From Cyanobium sp. N.Huapi 1H5 (GTDB lineage Bacteria; Cyanobacteriota; Cyanobacteriia; PCC-6307; Cyanobiaceae), in the NCBI RefSeq assembly GCF_024345535.1, contig NZ_JAGQBH010000004.1, positions 62,001-126,000 of the forward strand: 64,000 bases of DNA. The letters run 5' to 3'. Positions within the stretch are counted from its first letter, which is position 1, and each line of letters opens with the position of its first letter. A program made the translations under genes and the position numbers. This document shows positions 51,045 to 58,986 of this stretch, in pieces. The notes beneath the pieces were generated by a model. The model had not been told where the DNA came from. It did not search any database and was given only the letters and a program-made list of their open reading frames with translations.

Positions 51045-52997
51045 TCAACCATGGGATCCGCTCTCGCCGTAGAGGGCGGCGATGGCGGCGCGGTCCCGCT
51101 CGGCGATCCGATCGCGGCGCTGCTTGAGGGTCTGGGTGAGCAGGCCGTTGTCGATGCTGAAGGGCTCCACCAGGGCCACGCCGCCGAGGCGCTCGTCGGC
51201 CCGGGAGCCCGGCCGGGCCGCCAGCAGGCGGTTGCATTCGCGGCAGAGGGCCCGCAGCAGGGCCGGATCGGCGCCGGCCCCGGGCTCGGGGCAGGGGAGA
51301 TTGGCCTCGGCCGCGAACGCCTGCAGCACCTCCGCCTTCGGCACCACCAGGGCCCCGAGCTGCTTGCGGTCCTGGCCCACCAGCATCACCTGCTCCACCA
51401 GCGGCGAGGCCACCAGGGCCTCCTCCAGGGGACCGGGCTCGATGTTCTCGCCGCTGCTCAGCACGATCGTGTCCTTGGCTCGGCCGGTGAGCACCAGGGT
51501 TCCATCGGCCAGCAGCAGGCCCAGGTCGCCGGTGTCGAACCAGCCCTCGCCATCCAGCACCTTGGCCGTGGCCTCGGGCTTGTTGTGGTAGCCCCCCATC
51601 ACCTGGGGTCCCCTGGCCAGCACCAGCCCCCGCTCGCCCACCGGGAGCGGCGTCCTGGTGGCGGGGTCCACCACCTTCAGGGCGGTGTCCGGCAGGGGCT
51701 GGCCGGCGCTGCCGCGGCGGTTGCTCCAGGGCCGGCGGCAGGCGAGCACCGGGCTGGTCTCGGTGAGGCCGTACCCCACCAGCAGTTCGATGCCGACGGC
51801 CTCGAAGAAGCCATCGACGTGGATGGCAAGGGCCCCGCCGCCGCTGATGGCGGTGCGCAGCCGCCCCCCCACCAGCTGGCCGCGCACCTTCGGCCACAGC
51901 AGGGCGCCGGCCGCCCCATGCAGCGGCAAGAGCAGCAGGGCGCCACCGGCGGCCAGGAGCCGGTCGGCCGCTCCTACCGGCTTGAGGGTGAGATCCAGGG
52001 CCGTCCGCCGCCGCCGGTGGAAGGCCCGGCTGACGGCGAGGGCCCGGCGCAGCAGGCGCTGGCGGGACGCGGGCATGGCCGCCAGGGCGTCCTCGAAGCC
52101 GGAGAGCAGGGCCTCCCACAGCCGCGGCACGCTGATCAGGTACTGGGGCCGCACCTTCTGCAGGTCGGAGCGCAGCTGCTTGAGGGTCGTGTAGGTCTGG
52201 CGGCAGCCGCAGCTGAGCAGGAAGTACTCGGCGGTGCGCTCGTAGGCATGCCAGATCGGCAGCACCGAAAGCACGTGGTCGCCGGGGCTCGGCGACACCG
52301 CCACCCCCAGGGTGCCCAGCTGGTGCAGCAGGTTGGCGTGGCTGAGGGGCACCCCCTTGGGCTGGCCGGTGGTGCCGGAGGTGTAAAGGAGCGTGGCCAG
52401 CCGCCCGGGCCCTCCCGTGGGGACGGGCGGCAGGGGGCTGGCGGCGCCGCGCTTCAGCAGGTCGTCCCAGGTGAGGCAGGGCAGCGGCAGGGGGACGGCC
52501 GGGGCCTCCCCTTCCAGCAGCACGATGAAGCGCAGCCGCCGCAGGGCCGGCCCGTCGAGGGCCAGCCGCTCCAGCAGGGCGGCCGACTCCAGCACCGCCC
52601 CCACCGCACCGGAGTCCTCGAGGATGTAGCCCAGCTCCTCCGCCGGCGCCGCGCTGCCGCGCACGGCATCGGCCGCCCCGGCCCGCATCAACCCCTGGTC
52701 GGCCACCAGCCAGCGGGGACCGTTCTCGGCGAACAGGGCCACCACATCGCCGGGCCCCACCCCCAGATCGGCAAAGGCCGCCGCCGCCCGGTCGATCGCC
52801 TGGCGCAGCTCGCCGTAGCGCAGCGTCTCCGGATGGCGGCCGTGGGGGGCTTCCAGCGCCACCCGGGGGCCATGCAGCCGCTCCAGTTCCGGCCAGAGGC
52901 CCTCGAGCCCCTCGAGCCGGCTCCAGTCGGCGCGACCTTCAAGGGCACGGCGGTCCCGGGGGCTGCCGGCCCAGTGGATCTCGGCTCTGGCGTTCAT
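51045..52997 (-). CDS. aas: Acyl-ACP/acyl-CoA synthetase (AMP-forming)
   Basis: Adenylate-forming enzyme. The single long-chain member in cyanobacteria usually acts as an acyl-ACP synthetase that recycles free fatty acids; that role is inferred here. The 650-residue product has LLYTSGTTGQPKGVPLSHAN near residue 202-222, YGLTETSPVLACRRPW, GWFDTGDLGLLLADG and GRAKDTIVLSSGENIEP. ATG 52997 (MNARAEIHWAGSPRDRRALE) is a reasonable start. The product has normal length and complete motifs. It lies just downstream of lipB on the same strand. Confidence 0.9.
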   Translation of the reverse strand: MNARAEIHWAGSPRDRRALEGRADWSRLEGLEGLWPELERLHGPRVALEAPHGRHPETLRYGELRQAIDRAAAAFADLGVGPGDVVALFAENGPRWLVADQGLMRAGAADAVRGSAAPAEELGYILEDSGAVGAVLESAALLERLALDGPALRRLRFIVLLEGEAPAVPLPLPCLTWDDLLKRGAASPLPPVPTGGPGRLATLLYTSGTTGQPKGVPLSHANLLHQLGTLGVAVSPSPGDHVLSVLPIWHAYERTAEYFLLSCGCRQTYTTLKQLRSDLQKVRPQYLISVPRLWEALLSGFEDALAAMPASRQRLLRRALAVSRAFHRRRRTALDLTLKPVGAADRLLAAGGALLLLPLHGAAGALLWPKVRGQLVGGRLRTAISGGGALAIHVDGFFEAVGIELLVGYGLTETSPVLACRRPWSNRRGSAGQPLPDTALKVVDPATRTPLPVGERGLVLARGPQVMGGYHNKPEATAKVLDGEGWFDTGDLGLLLADGTLVLTGRAKDTIVLSSGENIEPGPLEEALVASPLVEQVMLVGQDRKQLGALVVPKAEVLQAFAAEANLPCPEPGAGADPALLRALCRECNRLLAARPGSRADERLGGVALVEPFSIDNGLLTQTLKQRRDRIAERDRAAIAALYGESGSHG

Positions 52998-53024
52998 GGG
53001 CGGCCGGCGTGAAGCATCGGGAGA

Positions 53025-53741
53025 TCAGGATTCTCCCAGTCCCGACCGGTCTCCCCCCTCCCCCAGGCCAGCCAGTCCCTCCTGTGGCCCCGGCGGCCGC
53101 AGGGCCAGTCCGAAGCGGCGGGCGAAGGCCGCCAGCAGCAGCGGGGCCACCTGTTCGGGGGTGAGGGCGGGCCGCCAGTCCACCAGCCGTCCCACCGGCC
53201 GGTCGCTGAGCCCGCAGGGGACGATCGCGCCGAAGCCCTCCAGGGAGCAGTCGACGTTCAGGGCCAGGCCGTGCTGGCTGATCCAGCGGCGGGCCCCGAC
53301 CCCGATCGCGGCCAGCTTGCGGCCCTCGAGCCAGACCCCGGTGAGGCCCTCGATGCGCTCCCCCTCCAGCCCCAGCTCCTGCAGCACGGCCAGCACCACG
53401 TCCTCGAGGGCCCGCAGATAGAGGTGCAGGTCGCCGCCATGGCGCTGGAGGTCGAGCACCGGGTAGAGCACCAGCTGGCCGGGCAGGTGGTGGGTCACCT
53501 CGCCGCCCCGGTCGATGCGATGCAGCGGCAGGGGTGGATCGGCCGGATCGAAGCCGAGGTGCTCCAGGCTGGCCCCCCGACCCAGGGTGTAGCAGGGGGT
53601 GTGCTGCAGCAGCAGCAGGGCATCGGGCGCGGCGGGGTCGTCGAGCCGGCGCCGCTGCAGGCTGCGCTGCCACCCCCAGGCCAGCGGGAAGGGCACCGGG
53701 GCCGGGGGTTCAAAAAGAATTGCGGGAGTGTTGGGGGCCAT
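53025..53741 (-). CDS. lipB: Octanoyltransferase
   Basis: Moves octanoyl from acyl carrier protein to lipoyl domains, as the first step of lipoate synthesis; the PDH E2 encoded nearby is a likely acceptor. The 238-residue product has the signature [12 protein letters not shown] at 78-89, [16 protein letters not shown] with K142, and [15 protein letters not shown] with the catalytic C176. ATG 53741 ([13 protein letters not shown]) is chosen. The C-terminal 25 residues are Gly-rich and poorly conserved. It is divergent from the hibernation factor gene (63-base gap). Confidence 0.95.
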   Translation of the reverse strand: MAPNTPAILFEPPAPVPFPLAWGWQRSLQRRRLDDPAAPDALLLLQHTPCYTLGRGASLEHLGFDPADPPLPLHRIDRGGEVTHHLPGQLVLYPVLDLQRHGGDLHLYLRALEDVVLAVLQELGLEGERIEGLTGVWLEGRKLAAIGVGARRWISQHGLALNVDCSLEGFGAIVPCGLSDRPVGRLVDWRPALTPEQVAPLLLAAFARRFGLALRPPGPQEGLAGLGEGGDRSGLGES

Positions 53742-53769
53742 GCAGTGGCGTTCCTAGCTTGAGGTTGTC

Positions 53770-53790
53770 CCAGAGCCAGAATTCCTCTGG
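53770..53790 (+). promoter_or_regulatory. Leader hairpin touching the hibernation-factor ribosome binding site
   Basis: CCAGAG (53770-53775), nine-base loop, CTCTGG (53785-53790). The GGAGG Shine-Dalgarno at 53789-53793 shares its first two bases with the 3' arm, 11 bases before ATG 53805. Pairing would partly hide the ribosome site. Confidence 0.5.
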
Positions 53791-53804
53791 AGGCAGGCAC
53801 CCGA

Positions 53805-54392
53805 ATGAAACTGCTGATCCACGGCCGCAATCTCGACGTCACACCGGCGATCAGGGAGTACACCGAAACCAAGCTCAATCGCGCCATCAGCCACTTCGAT
53901 GGCATCGTCAAGGAAGCCGACGTGCATCTGTCGGTGGCCCGCAATCCCCGTGTGCCGCAGCAGACGGCGGAAGTCACGGTCTTCGCCAACGGGGTGGTGA
54001 TCCGGGCCCAGGAACGCAGCGAGAACCTCTACGCCAGCATCGATCTGGTGGCCACCAAGCTGAGCCGCCAGCTGACCCGCTACAAGGACCGTCTGCAGGA
54101 GCGCAGCCAGGGCCCGGTGCACCGCTCCGCCGCCGCCGAGGAGGCCGGTGCCGCCACGCTGCCCAACCCCGGGGGCTCCCTCACCGACGGCCTGGAGCCC
54201 GCCGTGCCCCACCGCGGCGTGCGCCGCAAGTACTTCGCCATGCCGGCGATGGACCTGGAGGAGGCCCTGCATCAGCTGGATGTGATCGATCACGATTTCT
54301 ACGTGTTCCGCGACGCGGGCACGGGCGAGATCCAGGTGGTCTACCGCCGCAACCATGGCGGCTTCGGCGTCATCCAGGCCCGTGACACCTGA
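53805..54392 (+). CDS. hpf: Long-form ribosome hibernation promoting factor (LrtA-like)
   Basis: Dimerises and inactivates 70S ribosomes in darkness or starvation; the cyanobacterial member was first described as the light-repressed transcript lrtA. The 195-residue product has an N-terminal S30AE domain (KLLIHGRNLDVTPAIREYTE, VHLSVARNPRVPQQTAEVTV, DLVATKLSRQLTRYKDRL). A linker leads to the long-form C-terminal domain (RRKYFAMPAMDLEEALHQLD, HDFYVFRDAGTGEIQVVYRR). A strong GGAGG precedes the ATG. The stop overlaps deoC by 11 bases. Confidence 0.95.
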   Translation: MKLLIHGRNLDVTPAIREYTETKLNRAISHFDGIVKEADVHLSVARNPRVPQQTAEVTVFANGVVIRAQERSENLYASIDLVATKLSRQLTRYKDRLQERSQGPVHRSAAAEEAGAATLPNPGGSLTDGLEPAVPHRGVRRKYFAMPAMDLEEALHQLDVIDHDFYVFRDAGTGEIQVVYRRNHGGFGVIQARDT

Positions 54393-55059
54393 GCGGGAGC
54401 CCGAACGGCCCGACCTCGCCCCCCTGATCGACCACGCCCTGCTGGATCCCCACCGGGGCCGGGAGGCCATCCTCCGCTGCTGCGATGAGGCCCGCCACTT
54501 CGGCTTCGCCGGGGTGTGCCTGGCCTCCCGCTGGCTGCCGGTGGCCCGTGAGCGGCTGCCGGTGGACGGGGCGGTGAAGCTGGTCGCCGTGGTGGGATTC
54601 CCCTTCGGGGCCATCCCCGCGGCGATCAAGCGGGCCGAGGCCGAGTGGGCCGCCGCCGCCGGTGCCGACGAGCTTGACGTGGTGCCCGATTTCGGCGCCC
54701 TGGCCGACGGTGACGGCACCGCCGTGCTCGACGATCTGGCGGCCATCACCGACCTGGGCCTGCCGGTCAAGGTGATCCTGGAGATGGGCCGCCTCGACCC
54801 CGAGGCCCTGGACCTGCTGGTGGAGATCAGCATCGATGCCGGGGTGCGCCATCTCAAGACCGGCAGCGGCTTCGGCCCACCGGTGACCCCGGAGCAGGTG
54901 GGCCGGCTGGTGGCCCTGGCCAGGGGCCGGGCGGCGGTGAAGGCCGCCGGTGGCATCGCCGATCTCGACCAGGCCCTGGCCCTGGTGGCGGCCGGTGCCG
55001 GCCGGCTGGGCACGAGCCGGGGCGTGGCCCTGATGCAGGCCCTGCGCGCCGGTGCCTGA
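54382..55059 (+). CDS. deoC: Deoxyribose-phosphate aldolase
   Basis: Splits deoxyribose 5-phosphate to acetaldehyde and glyceraldehyde 3-phosphate in deoxynucleoside salvage. The 225-residue product has APLIDHALLDPHRG, VGFPFGAIPAAIK, GADELDVVPDFG, VKVILEMGRL, RHLKTGSGFG with the Schiff-base K159, and AAVKAAGGIAD with K187. GTG 54382 is chosen; ATG 54355 is in frame but overlaps hpf more deeply. It overlaps hpf by 11 bases and recO by eight (55052-55059). Confidence 0.93.
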   Translation: MTPEREPERPDLAPLIDHALLDPHRGREAILRCCDEARHFGFAGVCLASRWLPVARERLPVDGAVKLVAVVGFPFGAIPAAIKRAEAEWAAAAGADELDVVPDFGALADGDGTAVLDDLAAITDLGLPVKVILEMGRLDPEALDLLVEISIDAGVRHLKTGSGFGPPVTPEQVGRLVALARGRAAVKAAGGIADLDQALALVAAGAGRLGTSRGVALMQALRAGA

Positions 55060-55858
55060 ACAGCACCTGGAGGGCCTCGCCCTCACCTGCCGCCCCCTGG
55101 GGGAGCACGACCGGCTGCTCACCCTGCTGAGCGAGGCCGAAGGCCTCACCCGGCTGGCGGTGCCTGGGGCGCGGCGGCCGAAGAGCAGCCTGGCGGCGGC
55201 GGTGCCCCTGGCCCACCTGGTGCTGCAGGTGGGGGGCCGCAGCGGCCTGCGGCGGGTGCGGCAGCTGCGGGTGCTGCGCAACTACAGCGGCCTGGCCCAG
55301 CGCCTGGAGACCCTGGCCGCCGCCCAGGCCCTGGCCGAGCTCTGCCTGAAGCTGGTGCCCGGCGAAGCCCCCGCCCCGGGGGTGCTCGCCGACCTGCTGC
55401 TCCAGCTCGGCCGCCTGGAGGCCGTGGTGACGGAGCGGGCCGAGCGGGTGGAGGCCCTGGCGGTGGCGGTACAGGGCAGCATCCACCTGCTGGCCCTGGG
55501 GGGCTTTGCCCTGCCCCTGCAGCACTGCGTCCGCAGCGGGGCGCCACTGCTGCCGCCGATCGGGGACTGGTCGTGGCGCTGCAGCCTGCTGCCCGGCGAG
55601 GGGCTGGCGATCGGGGCGGTGCCCGGAGCCCGGGTGATGCTCAACCCCTCCGAGCTGGCCCTGCTGCAGCGGTTGACGCGTCCCGCCCCACCCCGAAGCC
55701 GGGACGGCCGGCTGATGGGGCCCGAAGCCGTGTGGCTGCACCTCCTGGACCTGGTGGAGGCCTGGTGCGGCGAGCATCTCGGTCAGCGACCGCGAGCCTT
55801 CAGACTGCTGCGGACCGCCTGCGACCCCATGCCCTCCCATCCGTCCGAGCCAGCATGA
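55052..55858 (+). CDS. recO: DNA repair protein RecO
   Basis: Loads RecA on SSB-coated single-stranded DNA together with RecR. The 268-residue product has the N-terminal OB fold (LEGLALTCRPLGEHDRLLTL, EGLTRLAVPGARRPKSSLA) and a helical C-terminal domain with LAAAQALAELCLKLVPGE, LGGFALPLQHCVRSG and LLPGEGLAIG. The zinc-cysteine cluster of many RecO proteins is largely missing, a common variant. The GTG start overlaps deoC by eight bases and the stop overlaps the MFS gene as ATGA (55855-55858). Confidence 0.9.
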   Translation: MPEQHLEGLALTCRPLGEHDRLLTLLSEAEGLTRLAVPGARRPKSSLAAAVPLAHLVLQVGGRSGLRRVRQLRVLRNYSGLAQRLETLAAAQALAELCLKLVPGEAPAPGVLADLLLQLGRLEAVVTERAERVEALAVAVQGSIHLLALGGFALPLQHCVRSGAPLLPPIGDWSWRCSLLPGEGLAIGAVPGARVMLNPSELALLQRLTRPAPPRSRDGRLMGPEAVWLHLLDLVEAWCGEHLGQRPRAFRLLRTACDPMPSHPSEPA

Positions 55859-57195
55859 GCCCGAGCGGCAAGACCGAGAGGGGACTGGCCGCCGTCCTGG
55901 CCCTGCCGGGGTTCCGGCGCCTCTGGATCGGCCAGGTGTTCTCCCAGCTGGCGGACAAGTTCTACATCGTGCTGATGGTGTTCCTGATCGCCCAGTACTG
56001 GGTGACGGACACACCGCAGAACAACGCGGCCCTCGCCGAGGCGGCCGCAGCCTTCCGCATGGGCTTCGAGACCCGGGCCCAGATGATCACCCTGCTGGCC
56101 ACCGGCATCTATGTGGCCAACACCGTGCCGGCGATGCTGCTGGGAACGGTGGCGGGCGTCTGGGCCGACCGCTGGCCGAAGCGCACCGTGATGGTGGCCT
56201 CCAACGGCCTGCGGGCCGGCCTGGTGATGCTGGCCCCCCTCTGCCTGCTGCCGGGGCCGATGTGGCTGGGGCTGAGCTGGGGCTACTGGGCCCTGGTGGC
56301 CATGACCTTCTGCGAGTCGGTGCTCACCCAGTTCTTCGCCCCGGCCGAGCAGGCGGCCATTCCCCTGCTGGTGAGCTATCCCCAGCTGCTCGCCGCCAAC
56401 TCGGTGTACCAGGCCACCAGCATGGCCGCCACGATCGTGGGTTTCGCCCTCGGCGATCCGATCCTGCGGCTGCTGCGCACCCTGCTGGCCCAGGTGGGCA
56501 TCCCCGGCGGAGAATTCGTGCTGTTGCCGCTCTGCTACGGCGCCGCGGCCCTGGCCATCGCCGGCATCGAGATCCCTGAACCGCCGCGGCAACCCCGAAC
56601 CATCTCCGTCTGGGAGGAGATCGGCGAAGGGGTGCAGGTGCTGCGGGAGCGACCCAACGTGCGCAGCGCCATGATCCAGCTGGTGCTGCTCTACAGCCTG
56701 CTGGCGGCCCTGTACGTGCTGGCGATCAGCCTGGCGGCGGCGATCGGCGGGCTCGGTCCCACCCGCTTCGGCGTGCTGCTGGCGATGAGCGGGCTGGGGC
56801 TGGCCCTGGGGGCCCTGGCCATGGCCCAGCTGGGCGAGCGCTTCAGCCGCCGGGGGCTGGCCAGCGCAGGCCTCGGGACCATCGCCTGGTGCCTGGTGCT
56901 GCTGGGCCAGCTGCGGGGCAACCTCGTCTTCACCCTGCTGCTCTGCGGCCTGCTGGGGGTGGGTGCGGCCCTGCTGGCGATCCCCGCCCAGACGACCATC
57001 CAGGAGGACACCCCGGAAAACCAGCGCGGCCGGGTGTTCGGCCTGCAGAACAACCTGATCAACATCGCCCTCAGCCTGCCCCTGGTGCTGGCGGGCACCG
57101 TGGTGAGCCGCTACGGCCTGCTGCCCGTGCTCTGGGGGCTGGCGGCCATCGCCGCGGTCGCCGCCCTGAGTGAACGCCCCTGGCGCAGCAGCTGA
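55855..57195 (+). CDS. Major facilitator superfamily transporter
   Basis: The 446-residue product has about 12 membrane segments. FRRLWIGQVFSQLADKFYIV opens the first helix; the loop between helices 2 and 3 reads LGTVAGVWADRWPKRTVMVA, an MFS motif A variant (G-x-x-A-D-R-x-x-x-R). AIPAQTTIQEDTPENQRGRVFGLQN near residue 380 is typical of MFS exporters of the Enterobactin/MFS_3 class. The substrate is unknown. ATG overlaps the recO stop (ATGA). Confidence 0.9.
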   Translation: MSPSGKTERGLAAVLALPGFRRLWIGQVFSQLADKFYIVLMVFLIAQYWVTDTPQNNAALAEAAAAFRMGFETRAQMITLLATGIYVANTVPAMLLGTVAGVWADRWPKRTVMVASNGLRAGLVMLAPLCLLPGPMWLGLSWGYWALVAMTFCESVLTQFFAPAEQAAIPLLVSYPQLLAANSVYQATSMAATIVGFALGDPILRLLRTLLAQVGIPGGEFVLLPLCYGAAALAIAGIEIPEPPRQPRTISVWEEIGEGVQVLRERPNVRSAMIQLVLLYSLLAALYVLAISLAAAIGGLGPTRFGVLLAMSGLGLALGALAMAQLGERFSRRGLASAGLGTIAWCLVLLGQLRGNLVFTLLLCGLLGVGAALLAIPAQTTIQEDTPENQRGRVFGLQNNLINIALSLPLVLAGTVVSRYGLLPVLWGLAAIAAVAALSERPWRSS

Positions 57196-57246
57196 GGGCC
57201 TTCGCAGCGCTGCTAAATTCCGCTGTTGCGTGGGGCCATACAGGTG

Positions 57247-58431
57247 ATGCACATTGCCTGGCTGGGCAAGAAGTCTCCGTTCTGCGGCAACGTCACCTAC
57301 GGCCTCAGCACCACCGAAGCCCTGCGGCAGCGCGGCCACGCGGTGAGCTTCATTCACTTCGACACCCCCACCCCCTCCCTGGGGCGGCCGGAAGCTGGGG
57401 CAGGCGAGCTCGATCCGCCGGGGGGGCCGGAGGCCAACCCCGAGGTGGCCCTGCCCTACCTGGTGAAATCGCAGGTGTACACGATTCCCTCCCCGGGGGC
57501 CCAGCGGGAACTGCGGGAGTCCCTGGAGCGGCTGCGGCCCGATCTGGTGCACGCCAGCCTCACCCTCTCCCCGCTTGACTTCCGCCTGCCCGACCTCTGC
57601 CAGCAGCTGGGGCTGCCCCTGGTCGCCACCTTCCACCCCCCCTTCGACGCCGGCCTGCGCAACCTCACCGCCGGCACCCAGCAGCTCACCTACCAGCTCT
57701 ACGCCCCCTCCCTGGCGAAGTTCGACCGGGTGATCGTGTTCTCCGAGCTGCAGGCCGAGGTGCTGGTGCGCCTGGGGGTGCGACGCGAGCGGCTGGCGGT
57801 GATCCCCAACGGGGTCGACACCGACACCTGGGCGCCGGCCGCCCCGGGCGGCGAATCCGATCTGGCCCAGCTGCGGCTCAGGGTGGGCGGGCGCCGCGTC
57901 TTCCTCTACATGGGGCGGGTGGCCACCGAGAAGAACGTCGAGGCCCTCCTGAAGGCCTGGCGGCTGGTGCGTCCCCAGGGTTGCGTGCTGGTGATCGTGG
58001 GGGACGGGCCGCTGCGCTCCTCGTTGCAGAGCGGCAGCGAAGCCGATGTGATCTGGTGGGGCTACGAGGCCAGCCGGGCCCGCCGGGTGGCGCTGCTGCA
58101 GCTGGCCGAGGTGTTCCTGCTGCCCTCCCTGGTGGAGGGGCTCTCCCTGGCCCTGCTGGAGGCCATGGCCTGCGGCACCGCCTGCGTGGCCACCGATGCC
58201 GGAGCCGACGGGGAGGTGCTGGAGGGGGGGGCCGGCATCGTGATCAGCACCCAGGGCGTCACCACCCAGCTGCGCACCCTGCTGCCGGTGCTGCGGGACC
58301 AGCCGGTGCTGACGGCGGAGCTGGGACGCCGGGCGCGCCAGAGGGCCCTGGAGCGCTACACCCTCACCGGCAACATCGACGCCCTGGAGCGGCTCTACGG
58401 CGAACTCTGTCCCCAGCCGGTGGCGGTCTGA
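57247..58431 (+). CDS. Glycosyltransferase family 4 protein
   Basis: The 394-residue product starts MHIAWLGKKSPFCGNVTYGL. The C-terminal Rossmann half has LAVIPNGVDTDTW, RRVFLYMGRVATEKNVEALL, VLVIVGDGPLRSSL and VFLLPSLVEGLSLALLEAMACG with the GT4 E-x7-E motif. No signal peptide. ATG 57247 is preceded directly by GTG 57244. The N-terminal sequence recalls cyanobacterial GT4 enzymes proposed as digalactolipid synthases; I cannot verify this, so no symbol is given. Other options are an exopolysaccharide or lipid glycosyltransferase. Confidence 0.88.
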   Translation: MHIAWLGKKSPFCGNVTYGLSTTEALRQRGHAVSFIHFDTPTPSLGRPEAGAGELDPPGGPEANPEVALPYLVKSQVYTIPSPGAQRELRESLERLRPDLVHASLTLSPLDFRLPDLCQQLGLPLVATFHPPFDAGLRNLTAGTQQLTYQLYAPSLAKFDRVIVFSELQAEVLVRLGVRRERLAVIPNGVDTDTWAPAAPGGESDLAQLRLRVGGRRVFLYMGRVATEKNVEALLKAWRLVRPQGCVLVIVGDGPLRSSLQSGSEADVIWWGYEASRARRVALLQLAEVFLLPSLVEGLSLALLEAMACGTACVATDAGADGEVLEGGAGIVISTQGVTTQLRTLLPVLRDQPVLTAELGRRARQRALERYTLTGNIDALERLYGELCPQPVAV

Positions 58432-58506
58432 CAGCAGGCTCCGGCCCGCTCCCGGCGCTGCCGATCGGCCCGGATCGCGTCAAGATGAGGCGAGGTTCCA
58501 GGTGCG

Positions 58507-58986
58507 ATGAACTCCCCTCTCCCCCTCCAGGGACGCTCGGTACAGCAGGCGATCGTCCCCATCGCCACCCAGGTCGGGATGGCCTCCGACGGGGCAGTCG
58601 CCGCTCGGCCCACCGTCTCGATCGTCGACGATGACCCCAACATCCGGGCCATGGTGGCCGAGGAGCTGGCGGACTCCGGCTGCGAGGTGGTGGCCCTGAC
58701 CAACGGCCATGACCTGGAGAAGAGGCTGGCCGAGGGGGGGATCGATCTCGTCTTCCTCGACGTGCAGATGCACGACTGCGACGGCATCGAATGCCTGGGG
58801 GACCTGCGCAGCCGGGGCTGCACCGTGCCGGTGGTCATCTTCACCTCCCTGAACGACCCGGAGCGGCGCCGCCAGGCCCAGGAGGCCGGAGCCGACGACT
58901 ACGTGCTCAAGCACGAACTTCTCGACAGGCTGCCCGCCCTGCTGGAACGGCTCCTGCCCAGGAGGAGCGAGAACCGCCACCTGTGA
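58507..58986 (+). CDS. Receiver-only response regulator
   Basis: The 159-residue product has an N-terminal extension of about 35 residues, then a complete receiver: acidic D41-D43 (IVDDDPNIR), phospho-acceptor D85 (LVFLDVQMHDCDG), T113 (VVIFTSLND) and K135 (DDYVLKHEL). No output domain follows. It probably signals by protein contact, for example in a phosphorelay. The stop overlaps the histidine kinase start (GTGA, 58983-58986), so the two are probable partners. Confidence 0.92.
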   Translation: MNSPLPLQGRSVQQAIVPIATQVGMASDGAVAARPTVSIVDDDPNIRAMVAEELADSGCEVVALTNGHDLEKRLAEGGIDLVFLDVQMHDCDGIECLGDLRSRGCTVPVVIFTSLNDPERRRQAQEAGADDYVLKHELLDRLPALLERLLPRRSENRHL

